Assembly: GCA_016790575.1 (NCBI GenBank)
Contig: JAEUOU010000007.1
Coordinates: forward strand, 62,001-126,000
DNA length: 64,000 bases
Direction of reading: 5' to 3'
Source of the DNA: Burkholderiaceae bacterium
GTDB lineage: Bacteria > Pseudomonadota > Gammaproteobacteria > Burkholderiales > Burkholderiaceae_C
The notes beneath the pieces are model-generated. The model was not told where the DNA came from, ran no database searches, and was given only the letters and a program-made list of their open reading frames with translations. Below are positions 18,566 through 27,300 of the stretch, piece after piece; the stretch's first letter is position 1, and every line of letters starts with the position of its first letter. The translations under genes were made by a program, and so were the position numbers.

Positions 18566-19701
18566 ACCACACCACAGGCCCCTGGTGGCTGCGCTGGCTG
18601 CCCGCCGACTGCCGAGCCGGTGTGCAGCGCCGGGCCCTGATCGTCTGGGGCGTGGCGGCGCTGATCGCGCTGTCCCAGCGGTTCCTGAGCCCCGAGCAGC
18701 ACCCGATCGGCCTGTCGCTGGTCTACAGCTACGCCATCAGCACCGCGATCTGGTTCCTGATGGACCCGATGCGGATCGTGCTGCGCCGCTGGCTGCATGC
18801 CGAGCCGCCGCATTACTGGACTTTCAACGCCGCATCGGTCGCCTACCTGCTGCTCGCCATCGTGGTGGGCTATGCCATCGGCACAAGCATCGGCGATGCG
18901 GTCGCGGGACACTCCACCTGGGACCTGATGAGTTTGTCGCCCGCACGCTTCTGGCGCTTTTTGCTCGGATCGGTTGCCATCAGTGCTGGATTTGTCTTCT
19001 TTTTCTATCATCGGGAAAAGGCCCACGCGCTGGAGCGCCTGGCCACCGAAGCGCGCCTCAAGCTGCTGGAAAGCCAGCTGGAGCCGCACATGCTGTTCAA
19101 CACCCTGGCCAACCTGCGGGTGCTGATCCGGCTCGACCCCGACCGCGCGGTCGACATGCTCGACCGGCTCAACGACTACCTGCGCGCCACGCTGGCCGCG
19201 TCGCGCACCGACAGCCACGCCCACACCCTGGCGCTGGAGTTCCAGCGGCTGGACGACTACCTGGCGCTGATGGCGGTGCGCATGGGCCCGCGCCTGCGCG
19301 CCCGGCTCGACCTGCCCGAGGCGCTGCGCGGGCAGCCGGTGCCGCCGCTGCTGCTGCAGCCGCTGGTGGAAAACGCCATCCGCCACGGGCTGGAGCCCCA
19401 TGTGGACGGCGGCGATCTGGTCGTGTCGGCCCGCCAGGACGGCGACTGGCTGTGGCTGACCGTGCGGGACAGCGGCGCCGGGTTTGAACCGGCCGCCCCG
19501 GCCCCCGGCCGCGCCGACAGCGGTTTCGGCCTCGGCCAGGTGCGCGAGCGTGTCGCCGGTGTCACCGGCGGCAGCGGCCAGGTGCGGGTCGACAGCCAGC
19601 CCGGCCAGGGCACCACGGTGCGTATCGGTCTGCCACTGGAGCAGCTGAGAGTCCCCGTTTCTTCCACCCCATGCCCCGACGGGCAAGGAGCCCAACCATG
19701 A
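18562..19701 (+). CDS. LytS-family sensor histidine kinase
   Basis: A 379-residue membrane histidine kinase of the LytS/YehU type. Four to five hydrophobic helices fill residues 25-150; the phosphoacceptor is His176 in LESQLEPHMLFNTLANLR; the N-box is QPLVENAIRHGLEP; the glycine loops are DSGAGF and GFGLGQVRERV. The start at 18562 gives the usual N-terminus and a 4-bp overlap with the hydrolase. The stop overlaps the next gene, a FAD oxidoreductase, by 4 bp, and the cognate LytTR regulator is the gene after that. The stimulus is unknown. Confidence 0.9.
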   Translation: MNHTTGPWWLRWLPADCRAGVQRRALIVWGVAALIALSQRFLSPEQHPIGLSLVYSYAISTAIWFLMDPMRIVLRRWLHAEPPHYWTFNAASVAYLLLAIVVGYAIGTSIGDAVAGHSTWDLMSLSPARFWRFLLGSVAISAGFVFFFYHREKAHALERLATEARLKLLESQLEPHMLFNTLANLRVLIRLDPDRAVDMLDRLNDYLRATLAASRTDSHAHTLALEFQRLDDYLALMAVRMGPRLRARLDLPEALRGQPVPPLLLQPLVENAIRHGLEPHVDGGDLVVSARQDGDWLWLTVRDSGAGFEPAAPAPGRADSGFGLGQVRERVAGVTGGSGQVRVDSQPGQGTTVRIGLPLEQLRVPVSSTPCPDGQGAQP

Positions 19702-21239
19702 CCCACCACACCCTTGTCATCGGCTCGGGCATCGGCGGCCTGACCGCCGCCGCCGCCCTGGCCCGCTGCGGCCACCGCGTCACCGTGCTGGAGCAGCACA
19801 CCACGCTCGGCGGCATGACGCAGACCTTCTCGCGCCAGGGCTTCACCTTCGGCACCGGGCTGCACTACATCGGCGGCTGCGCCGACGCGCCCGGCCCGGC
19901 GGGGCACTTCCGCCGCCTGCTGCAGTGGCTGGGCGACGGCAGCCTGCGCTTTGCCCCTCTGCCCAACCCCTTCGATGCGGTGCGCCTGTTGGGCGCCGGG
20001 CCGCAGGGGAGCGAACTGCGCTTCGACTTCGGCCACCCGCAGGCAGACAACCTGGCGCGGCTGGCCGAGCGCTTCCCGGACGAGGCCGAGGGCCTGGCCC
20101 GCTACGACGCCGCATGGAAAGACGCCCAGCGCACAGCGATGCAGATCCTGCCGCTGCACGGCCTGCCCGGCCCCGCCGCCACCGTGATGCGCTGGGTGCG
20201 CGGCGCCAGCCTGCAGCGGGCCGCGAGCGTGACCGTGGCCGAGGCGCTGTCCGGCATCCGCAGCCCGGTGCTGCGCGACCTGCTGGCCGCGCGCGGCGGC
20301 GACTACGGCCTGGCCCCGCAGGAGGCGCCGCTGGTGGTGCACGCGCTGGTGCTGGGCAGCTATGAATGGGGTGCCTGGTATCCCGAGGGCGGCCCCCAGC
20401 GCCTGAGCGAAAGCCTGGGCGCCACCGTCACCGCCGCCGGCGGCGCCCTGCGCACCGGCGCGACGGTGCGCCGCATCGTGGTGGACGGCGGCCATGCCCG
20501 CGGCGTAGAGCTGGACAGCGGCGAGAGGCTGACCGCCGACACCGTGGTTTCCGCCATGGGTGCGGCCAACACCGTCCGCGCCCTGCCGGCGCAGACCGCC
20601 CCCGACTGGCAGGCCGCCATCACCGCCCTGCCGCCCAGCGGCAGCTACCTGGCGCTGTTTCTCGGCTTCGAAGGTTCGCTGCGCGACGCCGGTGTGGACG
20701 GCGCCAACCACTGGATTTACCGCCAGGGGCCGCAGCAGCTGGAGTGGGACGACCCGACCGAGGGGGACGCGCCCTCGCTGTTTGTTTCGTTTGGCGCGCT
20801 CAACGACCCGGCCCACCGTGGCGGCCACACCGCCGAAGTGCTGGCGCCGGCCAGCTGGGCCTTCTTTCGCCGCTGGCAGGAGAGTGCGCTGGGCCACCGT
20901 CCCGAAGACTACGAGGCCACCAAGGCCTGGATTGCCGAAAGCCTGCTGCGCCAGTTCGGCGAGCTGTTCCCTGCGCTGCGCGAGCGGGTGGTGTTCCACG
21001 AACTGGGCACCCCGCTGAGCCACGCCGCCTACGCACGCGCCGCGCAGGGCGCGATGTACGGCCTGCGCCTGTCGGCCGAGCGGTTGATGGCGCCCGCGCT
21101 GCACGCCCGCAGCCCGGTGCCGGGCCTGTTGCTGGCCGGGCAGGACGTGAGCAGTCTGGGCATCCAGGGCGCGGCCATGGGCGGGCTGATGGCTGCCGCC
21201 ACCCTGGAGCCGCGCCTGTGGAGGCGCCTGCGCAGCTGA
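19698..21239 (+). CDS. Phytoene-desaturase/RetSat-type FAD-dependent oxidoreductase
   Basis: A 513-residue flavoprotein. The N-terminal dinucleotide fold reads LVIGSGIGGLTAAAALARCG, then VTVLEQHTTLGGMTQTF and FGTGLHYIGG, as in the CrtI / carotenoid isomerase / all-trans-retinol saturase superfamily. The C-terminal FAD loop GLLLAGQDVSSLGIQGAAMG is intact. It reduces, desaturates or isomerises a polyene or similar lipid in the known family members; no carotenoid biosynthesis genes are in the window. It lies between kinase and response regulator, overlapping the kinase by 4 bp, so it is expressed with the sensory pair. That placement is unusual and may mean the enzyme's substrate is tied to the signal. 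Confidence 0.85.
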   Translation: MTHHTLVIGSGIGGLTAAAALARCGHRVTVLEQHTTLGGMTQTFSRQGFTFGTGLHYIGGCADAPGPAGHFRRLLQWLGDGSLRFAPLPNPFDAVRLLGAGPQGSELRFDFGHPQADNLARLAERFPDEAEGLARYDAAWKDAQRTAMQILPLHGLPGPAATVMRWVRGASLQRAASVTVAEALSGIRSPVLRDLLAARGGDYGLAPQEAPLVVHALVLGSYEWGAWYPEGGPQRLSESLGATVTAAGGALRTGATVRRIVVDGGHARGVELDSGERLTADTVVSAMGAANTVRALPAQTAPDWQAAITALPPSGSYLALFLGFEGSLRDAGVDGANHWIYRQGPQQLEWDDPTEGDAPSLFVSFGALNDPAHRGGHTAEVLAPASWAFFRRWQESALGHRPEDYEATKAWIAESLLRQFGELFPALRERVVFHELGTPLSHAAYARAAQGAMYGLRLSAERLMAPALHARSPVPGLLLAGQDVSSLGIQGAAMGGLMAAATLEPRLWRRLRS

Positions 21240-21247
21240 AAACCGCC

Positions 21248-22126
21248 ATGACCGACGACAGCAACACCCCCACCACCGCCCTGATCGCCGAAGACGAACC
21301 GCTGCTGGCCGCCGCGCTGCAGGCCGAGCTGGCCCGCGCCTGGCCAGCGCTGCAGATCGTCGCCACCGTGGGCGACGGCCTCAGCGCCGTGCGCGAAACC
21401 CTGGCGCGGCGCCCGCAGGTGCTGTTTTTCGACATCCGCATGCCGGGACAGTCCGGCCTGGACGCGGCCGCCGCGCTGGCCGACGCCTGGGACAGCCGCG
21501 ACGGCCCGTTTCCCGCCCTGGTGTTTGTCACCGCCTACGACGACTACGCCGTCCAGGCCTTTGAAACGCAGGCGGTGGACTACCTGCTCAAGCCGGTGCA
21601 GGCCGCCCGGCTGGCCAAAACGGTGGAAAAGTTGCAAAAACTCGCCATACCCAGCGTTAAAAGGTCACCATCTGCTATTGAAAATGAAGCGGAAATGGCG
21701 CCCTTGATGAGCCGTCTGCGGGGCCTGCTGGCAGCCGAGGGGCTGACCGGCGCCGCAGCGGGCCGGGCGCCCGACCACGCCGCGCCCGCCCGCCTGACGC
21801 TCATCCCCGCCAGCCTGCCCGGCAGCGCGGGCGCCAGCGTGCGCATGGTGCCGGTGGACGAGGTGCTGCTGTTCGAAGCCGCCGACAAATACGTGCGGGT
21901 GCTCACCGCCGGGGCCGAATACCTGATCCGCACCCCGCTCAAAGAGCTGTTGCCCCAACTGGACACGGCCGTTTTCTGGCAGGTTCACCGCGGCGCCGTG
22001 GTGCGCGCCACCGCCATCGACACCGTCACCCGCGACGAGGCCGGACGCCTGAGCCTGACGCTGCACGGCCTGCGCGAGCCGGTGGCCGTCAGCCGGCTGT
22101 ACGCCCATCTGTTCAAGGCCTGGTAG
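21248..22126 (+). CDS. LytTR-family response regulator
   Basis: A 292-residue regulator. The receiver domain (10-125) has the acidic pair AEDEP, phosphoacceptor Asp62 in VLFFDIRMPG and the KPVQ lysine. The LytTR DNA-binding domain (about 190-292) carries VDEVLLFEAADKYVRV, FWQVHRGAVVR and a C-terminal VAVSRLYAHLFKAW. The interdomain linker, residues about 132-146, is encoded by a copy of the dispersed repeat (IPSVKRSPSAIENE). Partner of the LytS-type kinase two genes upstream; 8 bp separate it from the oxidoreductase stop. LytTR proteins bind direct repeats upstream of targets; none was identified. Confidence 0.92.
   Translation: MTDDSNTPTTALIAEDEPLLAAALQAELARAWPALQIVATVGDGLSAVRETLARRPQVLFFDIRMPGQSGLDAAAALADAWDSRDGPFPALVFVTAYDDYAVQAFETQAVDYLLKPVQAARLAKTVEKLQKLAIPSVKRSPSAIENEAEMAPLMSRLRGLLAAEGLTGAAAGRAPDHAAPARLTLIPASLPGSAGASVRMVPVDEVLLFEAADKYVRVLTAGAEYLIRTPLKELLPQLDTAVFWQVHRGAVVRATAIDTVTRDEAGRLSLTLHGLREPVAVSRLYAHLFKAW
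21643..21684 (-). repeat. Dispersed short repeat, copy 3, inside the response regulator gene
   Basis: CGCCATACCCAGCGTTAAAA then GGTCACCATCTGCTATTGAA matches the consensus closely in reverse orientation. It lies exactly in the linker between receiver and LytTR domains and keeps the frame open. Confidence 0.8.
22066..22082. other. Short palindromic stretch is absent here; see 22166 entry
   Basis: Nothing separate is claimed at this position beyond the end of the response regulator coding sequence; the nearby inverted repeat is described under its own entry. Confidence 0.05.
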
Positions 22127-22165
22127 ACGGCGGCGGCCTTGTCCGCCCCTCCTGCGGCCAAATAC

Positions 22166-22182
22166 CATCAGTCAGACTGATG
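22166..22182. promoter_or_regulatory. Inverted repeat CATCAGT-CAG-ACTGATG between the LytTR gene and the LivK-like gene
   Basis: Two perfect 7-bp arms separated by 3 bp, about 40 bp after the response regulator stop and about 95 bp before the binding-protein start. No T-run follows, so an operator is at least as likely as a terminator. It could be a site for a regulator of the binding protein. Confidence 0.4.
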
Positions 22183-22275
22183 AGACATGAACTTCCATAA
22201 CTTCTGGTGAAAACCCGAAGGACGGGTGGCGTCGCGAAACCTACATTGCGCTACCCCAACCCGACGGAGCTCACC

Positions 22276-23439
22276 ATGCACCTCACCACCCGCCGCCAGA
22301 CTGCCAAAAGCATCCTGGCCCTTGGAGCACTTGCCGCAGCCGGTCTGCTGGCGGGCTGCGACCGCACACCCTCCGTCGTCCACATCGGTGTGGCGCAGCC
22401 CCTGTCCGGCAACCTCGCCGCGCTGGGCCAGGACATGCACAACGGCGTCAAGCTCGCCGTCGACGAGCTCAACCGCCAGGGCTTCAAGATCAAGGGCAAA
22501 CCCGTCACGCTGGAGATTGTGGCGGTCGACGACCGCGCCAATGCCGCCACCGGCAAAGAGGTTGCCCAGAAGCTGATCGACGCCGGTGTGGTTGCCGTCA
22601 TCGGGCACCTGAACTCCGGTGTCAGCATCGAAACCGCCCCGATGTACGCCGCCAAGGGCATTGCGCAACTGGCGATCAGCACCAACCCCAAATTCACCGA
22701 GCTGAACCTGCCCACCACCTTCCGCCTGGTGGCCAATGACAACCTGCAGGCCAAGGCCATGGGCTCATTTGCCGCCGGGCAGCTGCGCGCCAGCAAGTTC
22801 GCCGTGGTGGACGACGGCACACCCTACGGCAAAGGCCTGGCCGACCTGGCCGCGGCCCAGCTGACGGGCAAGAAAGTCGTCTCGTTGCGCCAGAGCTTCG
22901 ACGACAAAACCACCGCCTTCGACGAACTGGCGGCCAAACTCAAGGACGGCGGCATCGACGGCATCGTCTCGACCCTGAACGATTTCCAGGTCCTGGCGCT
23001 GATCGACGCGCTGGTCAAAGTCGGTCACACCCAGGTGAGTGTGCTCGGCGGCGACACCATCAAGACCACCGCCATGCTCAAAGGCGCCGGCAAACTTGCC
23101 GGGCTGTACGCCACCTCGCCCGTTCTGGACGCCAGCGAGTTTCCGGCCAGCGCGAAATTTCTGGAGGCCTACCGCACGGCATTCAAGATTGATCCGGCCT
23201 ACGGCGGCCACTACAGCTACGACGCGACCCATGTGCTGGCCTCGGCCATCAAGCGGGCCGAATCCGCCGAGCCGAACGCCATCGTCGAGGCGCTGCGCCG
23301 CATTGACGGTTACGCGCCAGTGACCGGTTCCATGAAGTTCGACGCCAAAGGCGAGCAGCGCTACGGCGTCATCGGCGTGTACGGAATCAGCGCCAAGACC
23401 CAGCAATGGGAGTCGCTGGTCCGATCCGACGCCTGGTAA
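22276..23439 (+). CDS. LivK-like branched-chain amino-acid ABC transporter substrate-binding lipoprotein
   Basis: A 387-residue periplasmic binding protein. The N-terminus has RRQTAKSILALGALAAAGLLAGC: basic residues, a hydrophobic stretch and the lipobox LAGC, so it is a predicted lipoprotein. The family core follows: IGVAQPLSGNLAALGQDMHN, LVDELNRQGF-like helix, and VIGHLNSGVSIETAPMY. Type I binding proteins of this kind bind branched amino acids, amides or aromatic acids. The permease and ATPase genes of a Liv transporter are not adjacent, so it is an orphan or serves a transporter encoded elsewhere. The ATG at 22276 follows CGGAG. Confidence 0.88.
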   Translation: MHLTTRRQTAKSILALGALAAAGLLAGCDRTPSVVHIGVAQPLSGNLAALGQDMHNGVKLAVDELNRQGFKIKGKPVTLEIVAVDDRANAATGKEVAQKLIDAGVVAVIGHLNSGVSIETAPMYAAKGIAQLAISTNPKFTELNLPTTFRLVANDNLQAKAMGSFAAGQLRASKFAVVDDGTPYGKGLADLAAAQLTGKKVVSLRQSFDDKTTAFDELAAKLKDGGIDGIVSTLNDFQVLALIDALVKVGHTQVSVLGGDTIKTTAMLKGAGKLAGLYATSPVLDASEFPASAKFLEAYRTAFKIDPAYGGHYSYDATHVLASAIKRAESAEPNAIVEALRRIDGYAPVTGSMKFDAKGEQRYGVIGVYGISAKTQQWESLVRSDAW

Positions 23440-23446
23440 GCCTGCT

Positions 23447-23893
23447 TCAGTGCCGGTAGTAATACGGCCGGGGCGCCGGAACGGGCACTGCCGTCCAGTC
23501 TGGCCAGCCGTCACGGTTGCGGTCCTGCCGGGCGTCGGGCACGCCGTCGCGGTTGGCGTCCTGGCGACGGTCGGGAATGCCGTCACGGTTCAGGTCGCGG
23601 CTGTGGCGCACCGCATGCGGGTGCCGGCCCGGGTAGGCGTATCCCCACGCCGAGCCATAGGGGCGCGGTGGCGCCACCCACACCGGTGCGGGCACGGCAT
23701 GCACCGGTACGGGCCACGCATGGACCGGCATCGGGTAGGCCAGCACCGGCCGCCCGCTGGTGGCGGTGACGTGCAGCCCCTGGCCTTGCACGCCAATGGA
23801 CCAGGCCACCGGTGGCGATGCCATGGCGGCCCCGCTGAGCCAGAGTCCTGCCGCAGCCACACCGGCGCGGACGAATGGTGAAAAGCGATTCAT
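23447..23893 (-). CDS. Secreted protein with tandem DxNxDGxPD calcium-binding-like repeats
   Basis: A 148-residue protein with a signal peptide (AGVAAAGLWLSGAAMA then SPP). The middle is rich in Pro, Val, His and Tyr (PMPVHAWPVPVHAVPAPVWV). The C-terminal part has three tandem short repeats, DLNRDGIPDRRQ, DANRDGVPDARQ and DRNRDGWPDW, like thrombospondin type-3 or dockerin/EF-hand loops, which ligate calcium through the Asp/Asn positions. A periplasmic or surface calcium-binding role is inferred. It converges on the LivK-like gene with a 7-bp gap. Confidence 0.7.
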   Translation of the reverse strand: MNRFSPFVRAGVAAAGLWLSGAAMASPPVAWSIGVQGQGLHVTATSGRPVLAYPMPVHAWPVPVHAVPAPVWVAPPRPYGSAWGYAYPGRHPHAVRHSRDLNRDGIPDRRQDANRDGVPDARQDRNRDGWPDWTAVPVPAPRPYYYRH

Positions 23894-24045
23894 GACGATC
23901 TCCTGCTGCGTTGTCGGTGGGTGCAGGCGACCCCGCGGACCGACCCTTGCGGGGCGCGGAACTTGCCTGCCCTGTTCCAACGCGCCAGACACGCCCGGCG
24001 TTGCCGTCCGGCTGGTGAAGATCGTTGCGAGTTGTAACCGCGCGC

Positions 24046-24363
24046 TCAGCGCAGCAAAAAGGCCAGCAAGGCACCCACCACCAGACCAACCAGCCCGAAC
24101 AGCCACGGCTTGAGGACGCCGCCAGCGGTGGATGGCATCGGCAAGGGCTGGGCCGAGGCCTTGTGCGCGGCAAAGTCGGGCGATGCCAGGCGCAGCCACA
24201 GCGTCTCGGCCTGCTCGCGGTTGAGCACACCCGCAAGCACGGCCGTCTCCAGATCGACCTGGCGCAACGCCACGGCGCCTCGGGGCACGCCGCCGTCGTC
24301 GGGAAGCACGGTTTCGCCCCATCGGGTGTCACTGGGGTCTGGAATGGTGTCGCGGCTGAGCAT
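24046..24363 (-). CDS. Small protein with C-terminal membrane anchor, unknown
   Basis: A 105-residue protein I do not recognise. The soluble N-terminal part is acidic (DTIPDPSDTRWGETVLPDDG) with a helical section (LNREQAETLWLRLASPDF); the C-terminus is one hydrophobic helix (LFGLVGLVVGALLAFLL) ending in Arg, i.e. a tail anchor. The codon pattern fits the chromosome, so it is probably real. It is divergent from glnS. Confidence 0.6.
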   Translation of the reverse strand: MLSRDTIPDPSDTRWGETVLPDDGGVPRGAVALRQVDLETAVLAGVLNREQAETLWLRLASPDFAAHKASAQPLPMPSTAGGVLKPWLFGLVGLVVGALLAFLLR

Positions 24364-24439
24364 GGTGGTCCTCTCTGGGATGAAACTGTGCCGTAGCGTG
24401 ACAGCGTCCGCAAGGGCTGGCGCCGCCTAAAATCAACAA

Positions 24440-26302
24440 ATGAGTTCGCCCGACAACACGCCTTCCACCGCCGTTAATTCAAAAGTCAGCAATTTTTTGC
24501 GCCAGGTCATCGAACGTGATCTGGATCAAGGGACCTATGCCGCCCGCCGCTGGGCCGGCAGCCCCGGCGACGCCGCCCACCACGCCGCGGGCCAGCCCGA
24601 CCCGGCCAAAATCCGCACGCGTTTTCCGCCCGAGCCCAACGGCTACCTGCACGTGGGCCATGCCAAAAGCATCTGCCTGAACTTTGGCCTGGCGCGCGAC
24701 TACGGCGGCGTGTGCCACATGCGCTTTGACGACACCAACCCCGAGAAGGAAGACACCGAATACGTCAACTCGATCCTCGACGCGGTGCAGTGGCTGGGCT
24801 TCAGCTGGGATTCGACCTTCAACGGCCAGACCGAGCACCACCTCTACCAGGCCAGCGACTACTTCGACTTCATGTACCGCGCGGCGGAATACCTAATCGA
24901 AGCCGGCCACGCTTACGTGGACGAGCAGACCGCCGAAGAAATGCGCGCCAACCGCGGCGATTTCGGCAAGCCCGGCGTGGACAGCCCCTTCCGCAACCGC
25001 ACCCCGGCGGAAAACCTGGCGCGCTTTCGCGAAATGCGCGACGGCCAGCATGAAGACGGCTCCATGGTGCTGCGCGCCAAAATCGACATGGCCAGCCCCA
25101 ACATCAACCTGCGCGACCCGGCCGTCTACCGCATCCGCCGCGCCACCCACCACAACACCGGCGACAAATGGTGCATCTACCCGATGTACACCTACGCCCA
25201 CCCGATCGAAGACGCGCTGGAGCAGATCACCCACAGCATCTGCACACTGGAGTTTGAAGACCAGCGCCCGTTCTACGACTGGCTGTTGGAGCGCCTCTCG
25301 GAGACGGTCACGTTGTCCGATGGTCGGGTCATCGGCGGCCTGCTGGCAGTTCCGCCGCCGCGGCAGTATGAATTTGCGCGGCTGAACCTGACGTACGTCA
25401 TCACCAGCAAACGCAAGCTGGCCCAGCTGGTGTACGACCACAAGGTGAGCGGCTGGGACGACCCGCGCATGCCCACCATCGTGGGCCTGCGCCGGCGCGG
25501 CTACACGCCCGAGAGCATCCAGCTGTTTGCCGAGCGCATCGGCGTGACCAAATCCGACAGCTGGATCGACTACAGCACGCTGGAAGGCTGCCTGCGCGAA
25601 GACCTGGAAAACAAGGCCCACCGCGGCATGGCCGTGCTGGACCCGGTGAAACTGGTGCTGACCAACTGGGCCGAGGTCTTTGGCAGCGACGACTACACCG
25701 AAGCCTGCACGCAGCCCGCCCTGCCCCATTCGGCAATAGCCGAAGGGCAAACCCCGCCGCCCGAGCGCGTGTTCAAGATCGGCCGCGAGGTGTGGATCGA
25801 ACGCGAGGACTTTGAAGAAGTGCCGCCCAAGGGCTACAAGCGACTGTTCCCCGGCAACGTGGTGCGCCTGAAAGGCGGCTACGTCATCGAGTGCACGGGC
25901 GCCGGCGCCAAAGACGCCGACGGCAAGGTCACCGAAGTGCACGCCAAAGTGATCGCCGGCACCAAGAGCGGCACCCCCGGCGCCGACAGCGTCAAAGCCA
26001 AAGCCGCCATTACCTGGGTGGGCGTGGCGGACGGCGTGCCGGCCGAAGTGCGCCTGTACGACCGCCTGTTCAAGGACCCACACCCCGACGCCGGCGGCAA
26101 AGACTTCATCGAAGCCCTGAACCCCGACAGCCTGAAAGTGGTGAGCGCCTACGTGGAGCCGTCCCTGGCCGCCGCCAAGCCGGACGACAAGTTCCAGTTC
26201 GAGCGATTTGGCTACTTTGTGGCCGACCGCCAGGACCATGGGGTGGGGGGCAAGGTGGTGTTCAACCGGGTGACAGGGTTGAAGGACAGTTGGGGGAAGT
26301 AA
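24440..26302 (+). CDS. glnS: Glutaminyl-tRNA synthetase
   Basis: Charges tRNA-Gln with glutamine. The 620-residue length includes the class I catalytic core with the HIGH-type motif PPEPNGYLHVGHAKS near residue 55-70, FDDTNPEKE, and the KMSKS-type loop VITSKRKL, then two beta-barrel anticodon-binding domains. The C-terminal domain ends FGYFVADRQDHGVGGKVVFN. The 3' portion (from about 25990) is duplicated 1.5 kb downstream in a diverged copy. The gene starts with ATG 24440 and has a short N-terminal extension before the core. Confidence 0.97.
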   Translation: MSSPDNTPSTAVNSKVSNFLRQVIERDLDQGTYAARRWAGSPGDAAHHAAGQPDPAKIRTRFPPEPNGYLHVGHAKSICLNFGLARDYGGVCHMRFDDTNPEKEDTEYVNSILDAVQWLGFSWDSTFNGQTEHHLYQASDYFDFMYRAAEYLIEAGHAYVDEQTAEEMRANRGDFGKPGVDSPFRNRTPAENLARFREMRDGQHEDGSMVLRAKIDMASPNINLRDPAVYRIRRATHHNTGDKWCIYPMYTYAHPIEDALEQITHSICTLEFEDQRPFYDWLLERLSETVTLSDGRVIGGLLAVPPPRQYEFARLNLTYVITSKRKLAQLVYDHKVSGWDDPRMPTIVGLRRRGYTPESIQLFAERIGVTKSDSWIDYSTLEGCLREDLENKAHRGMAVLDPVKLVLTNWAEVFGSDDYTEACTQPALPHSAIAEGQTPPPERVFKIGREVWIEREDFEEVPPKGYKRLFPGNVVRLKGGYVIECTGAGAKDADGKVTEVHAKVIAGTKSGTPGADSVKAKAAITWVGVADGVPAEVRLYDRLFKDPHPDAGGKDFIEALNPDSLKVVSAYVEPSLAAAKPDDKFQFERFGYFVADRQDHGVGGKVVFNRVTGLKDSWGK

Positions 26303-26305
26303 GCC

Positions 26306-26890
26306 ATGTCCGCCGCCGCCCCGCGTGTTGTGGTGTTTGCCGGCCCGAACGGCGCCGGCAAATCCACGCACGCAGAGGCGATTCTTTCCGCGCTGGGCAT
26401 TGAAACCTTCGTCAATGCCGACTTCATTGCGCGAGGCTTGGCGGGCCGGCACACCGAAACCGTGGCCATCACCGCCGGCCGCATCATGCTCAAACGCCTG
26501 CGCGACCTGGCCGAAGCGGGGCAGGATTTCGCTTTCGAATCCACCTTGTCGAGCAGAACGTTTGTGCCCTTTCTCGGGCGGCTCAAGCGGCGCGGCTACC
26601 TCGTTGCGATCTACTTCTTTGCCCTGCGCAGCAGTCGGCTTGCCGTACGGCGCGTCCGGCACCGGGTGGCGCTGGGTGGGCACGACGTACCCGCTGATGT
26701 CGTGATTCGGCGGTTTGGCAGAAGCCTGCACAACTTCTCGAATCTGTACACTGAAGTGGCCGACGAGTGGATGATGTTCGACAACTCCAGCGGGACGACC
26801 GCGAGACTGGTCGCCCAATTTGTAGGCGGCCGCAAAACCATTGAGGACAACGCGCTATGGCTCAGACTGCAAAAGCTCGCCCACGCCTGA
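26306..26890 (+). CDS. Zeta-toxin-family P-loop kinase
   Basis: A 194-residue P-loop protein of the zeta toxin / COG4185 group. Walker A FAGPNGAGKSTHAEA at residues 11-25, NADFIARGL as the Asp-containing substrate loop near 37, FAFESTLSS near 77 and an arginine-rich lid (SSRLAVRRVRHRV) follow the family. Zeta kinases phosphorylate UDP-GlcNAc in the well-studied toxins; here the substrate is unknown. It starts 3 bp after glnS, and its 3' end overlaps the small gene at 26857, a candidate antitoxin. No classical epsilon antitoxin is present. Confidence 0.82.
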   Translation: MSAAAPRVVVFAGPNGAGKSTHAEAILSALGIETFVNADFIARGLAGRHTETVAITAGRIMLKRLRDLAEAGQDFAFESTLSSRTFVPFLGRLKRRGYLVAIYFFALRSSRLAVRRVRHRVALGGHDVPADVVIRRFGRSLHNFSNLYTEVADEWMMFDNSSGTTARLVAQFVGGRKTIEDNALWLRLQKLAHA

Positions 26891-27021
26891 CCCCGACGCC
26901 CAAGGCACTGGAAAAGGCCCTGAAGGACTCCGCGCAGCAGGCCCACCGGCTGGCCGACGCCTTTGGAAGGTCCGTGCCGGCCGAGCGGCCTCGGACCAGC
27001 CGGCTCCCGGCCAGTGCCTGA
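26857..27021 (+). CDS. Small basic protein overlapping the zeta-like gene, candidate antitoxin
   Basis: A 54-residue ORF reading MAQTAKARPRLTPTPKALEK, then a short helix with DSAQQAHRLADAFGRSVP. It overlaps the end of the zeta-like kinase gene by 34 bp in another frame and has no separate ribosome site, so it would be translationally coupled. Small Lys/Ala-rich proteins often follow COG4185 kinases. The antitoxin role is inference. Confidence 0.5.
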   Translation: MAQTAKARPRLTPTPKALEKALKDSAQQAHRLADAFGRSVPAERPRTSRLPASA

Positions 27022-27059
27022 GGTCCGAACCGGATCGAGCGACCCCAAGCGTGATTGGC

Positions 27060-27275
27060 ATGAACATCCGCAACGACCCAGCCACCGATTCGCTTTACAT
27101 CCACCTGCCAAATCGCTCATTGGTGGACGCTAACCAAGTGCAGGAACGCGTGGTACCGAACGCCGACGCCAGGGGCGCCTTGCTGGGCATTGATCTTCAG
27201 CATGCGAGCCAGCGCGCGGACATCAACAATCTGTCGGTGTCCAGACTGCCGCTGGGCCGGCTGCAAGCCCCATAG
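27060..27275 (+). CDS. DUF2283-type small protein
   Basis: A 71-residue protein, MNIRNDPATDSLYIHLPNRS with RGALLGIDLQHAS in the second half. That is the DUF2283 pattern (a short beta-rich unit beginning with an ATDSLYI strand and ending with a LLGIDI strand), often found near toxin-antitoxin genes. The usual charged finish is replaced by SVSRLPLGRLQAP, so it may have a frayed C-terminus. Function unknown. Confidence 0.6.
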   Translation: MNIRNDPATDSLYIHLPNRSLVDANQVQERVVPNADARGALLGIDLQHASQRADINNLSVSRLPLGRLQAP

Positions 27276-27300
27276 GCGAGAACGAGAACGAGGACGCGAC

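Noticed and set aside
22066-22082. Separate palindrome at the end of the response regulator gene
   Set aside because: On re-reading nothing is there; the real inverted repeat is at 22166-22182. The low-confidence entry at this position should be ignored.
25730-25750. TTCGGC-AATA-GCCGAA hairpin in glnS
   Set aside because: Inside coding sequence and not matching the dispersed repeat; probably chance.
24893-26818. 641-codon frame antisense to glnS
   Set aside because: Shadow frame of glnS; no motif.
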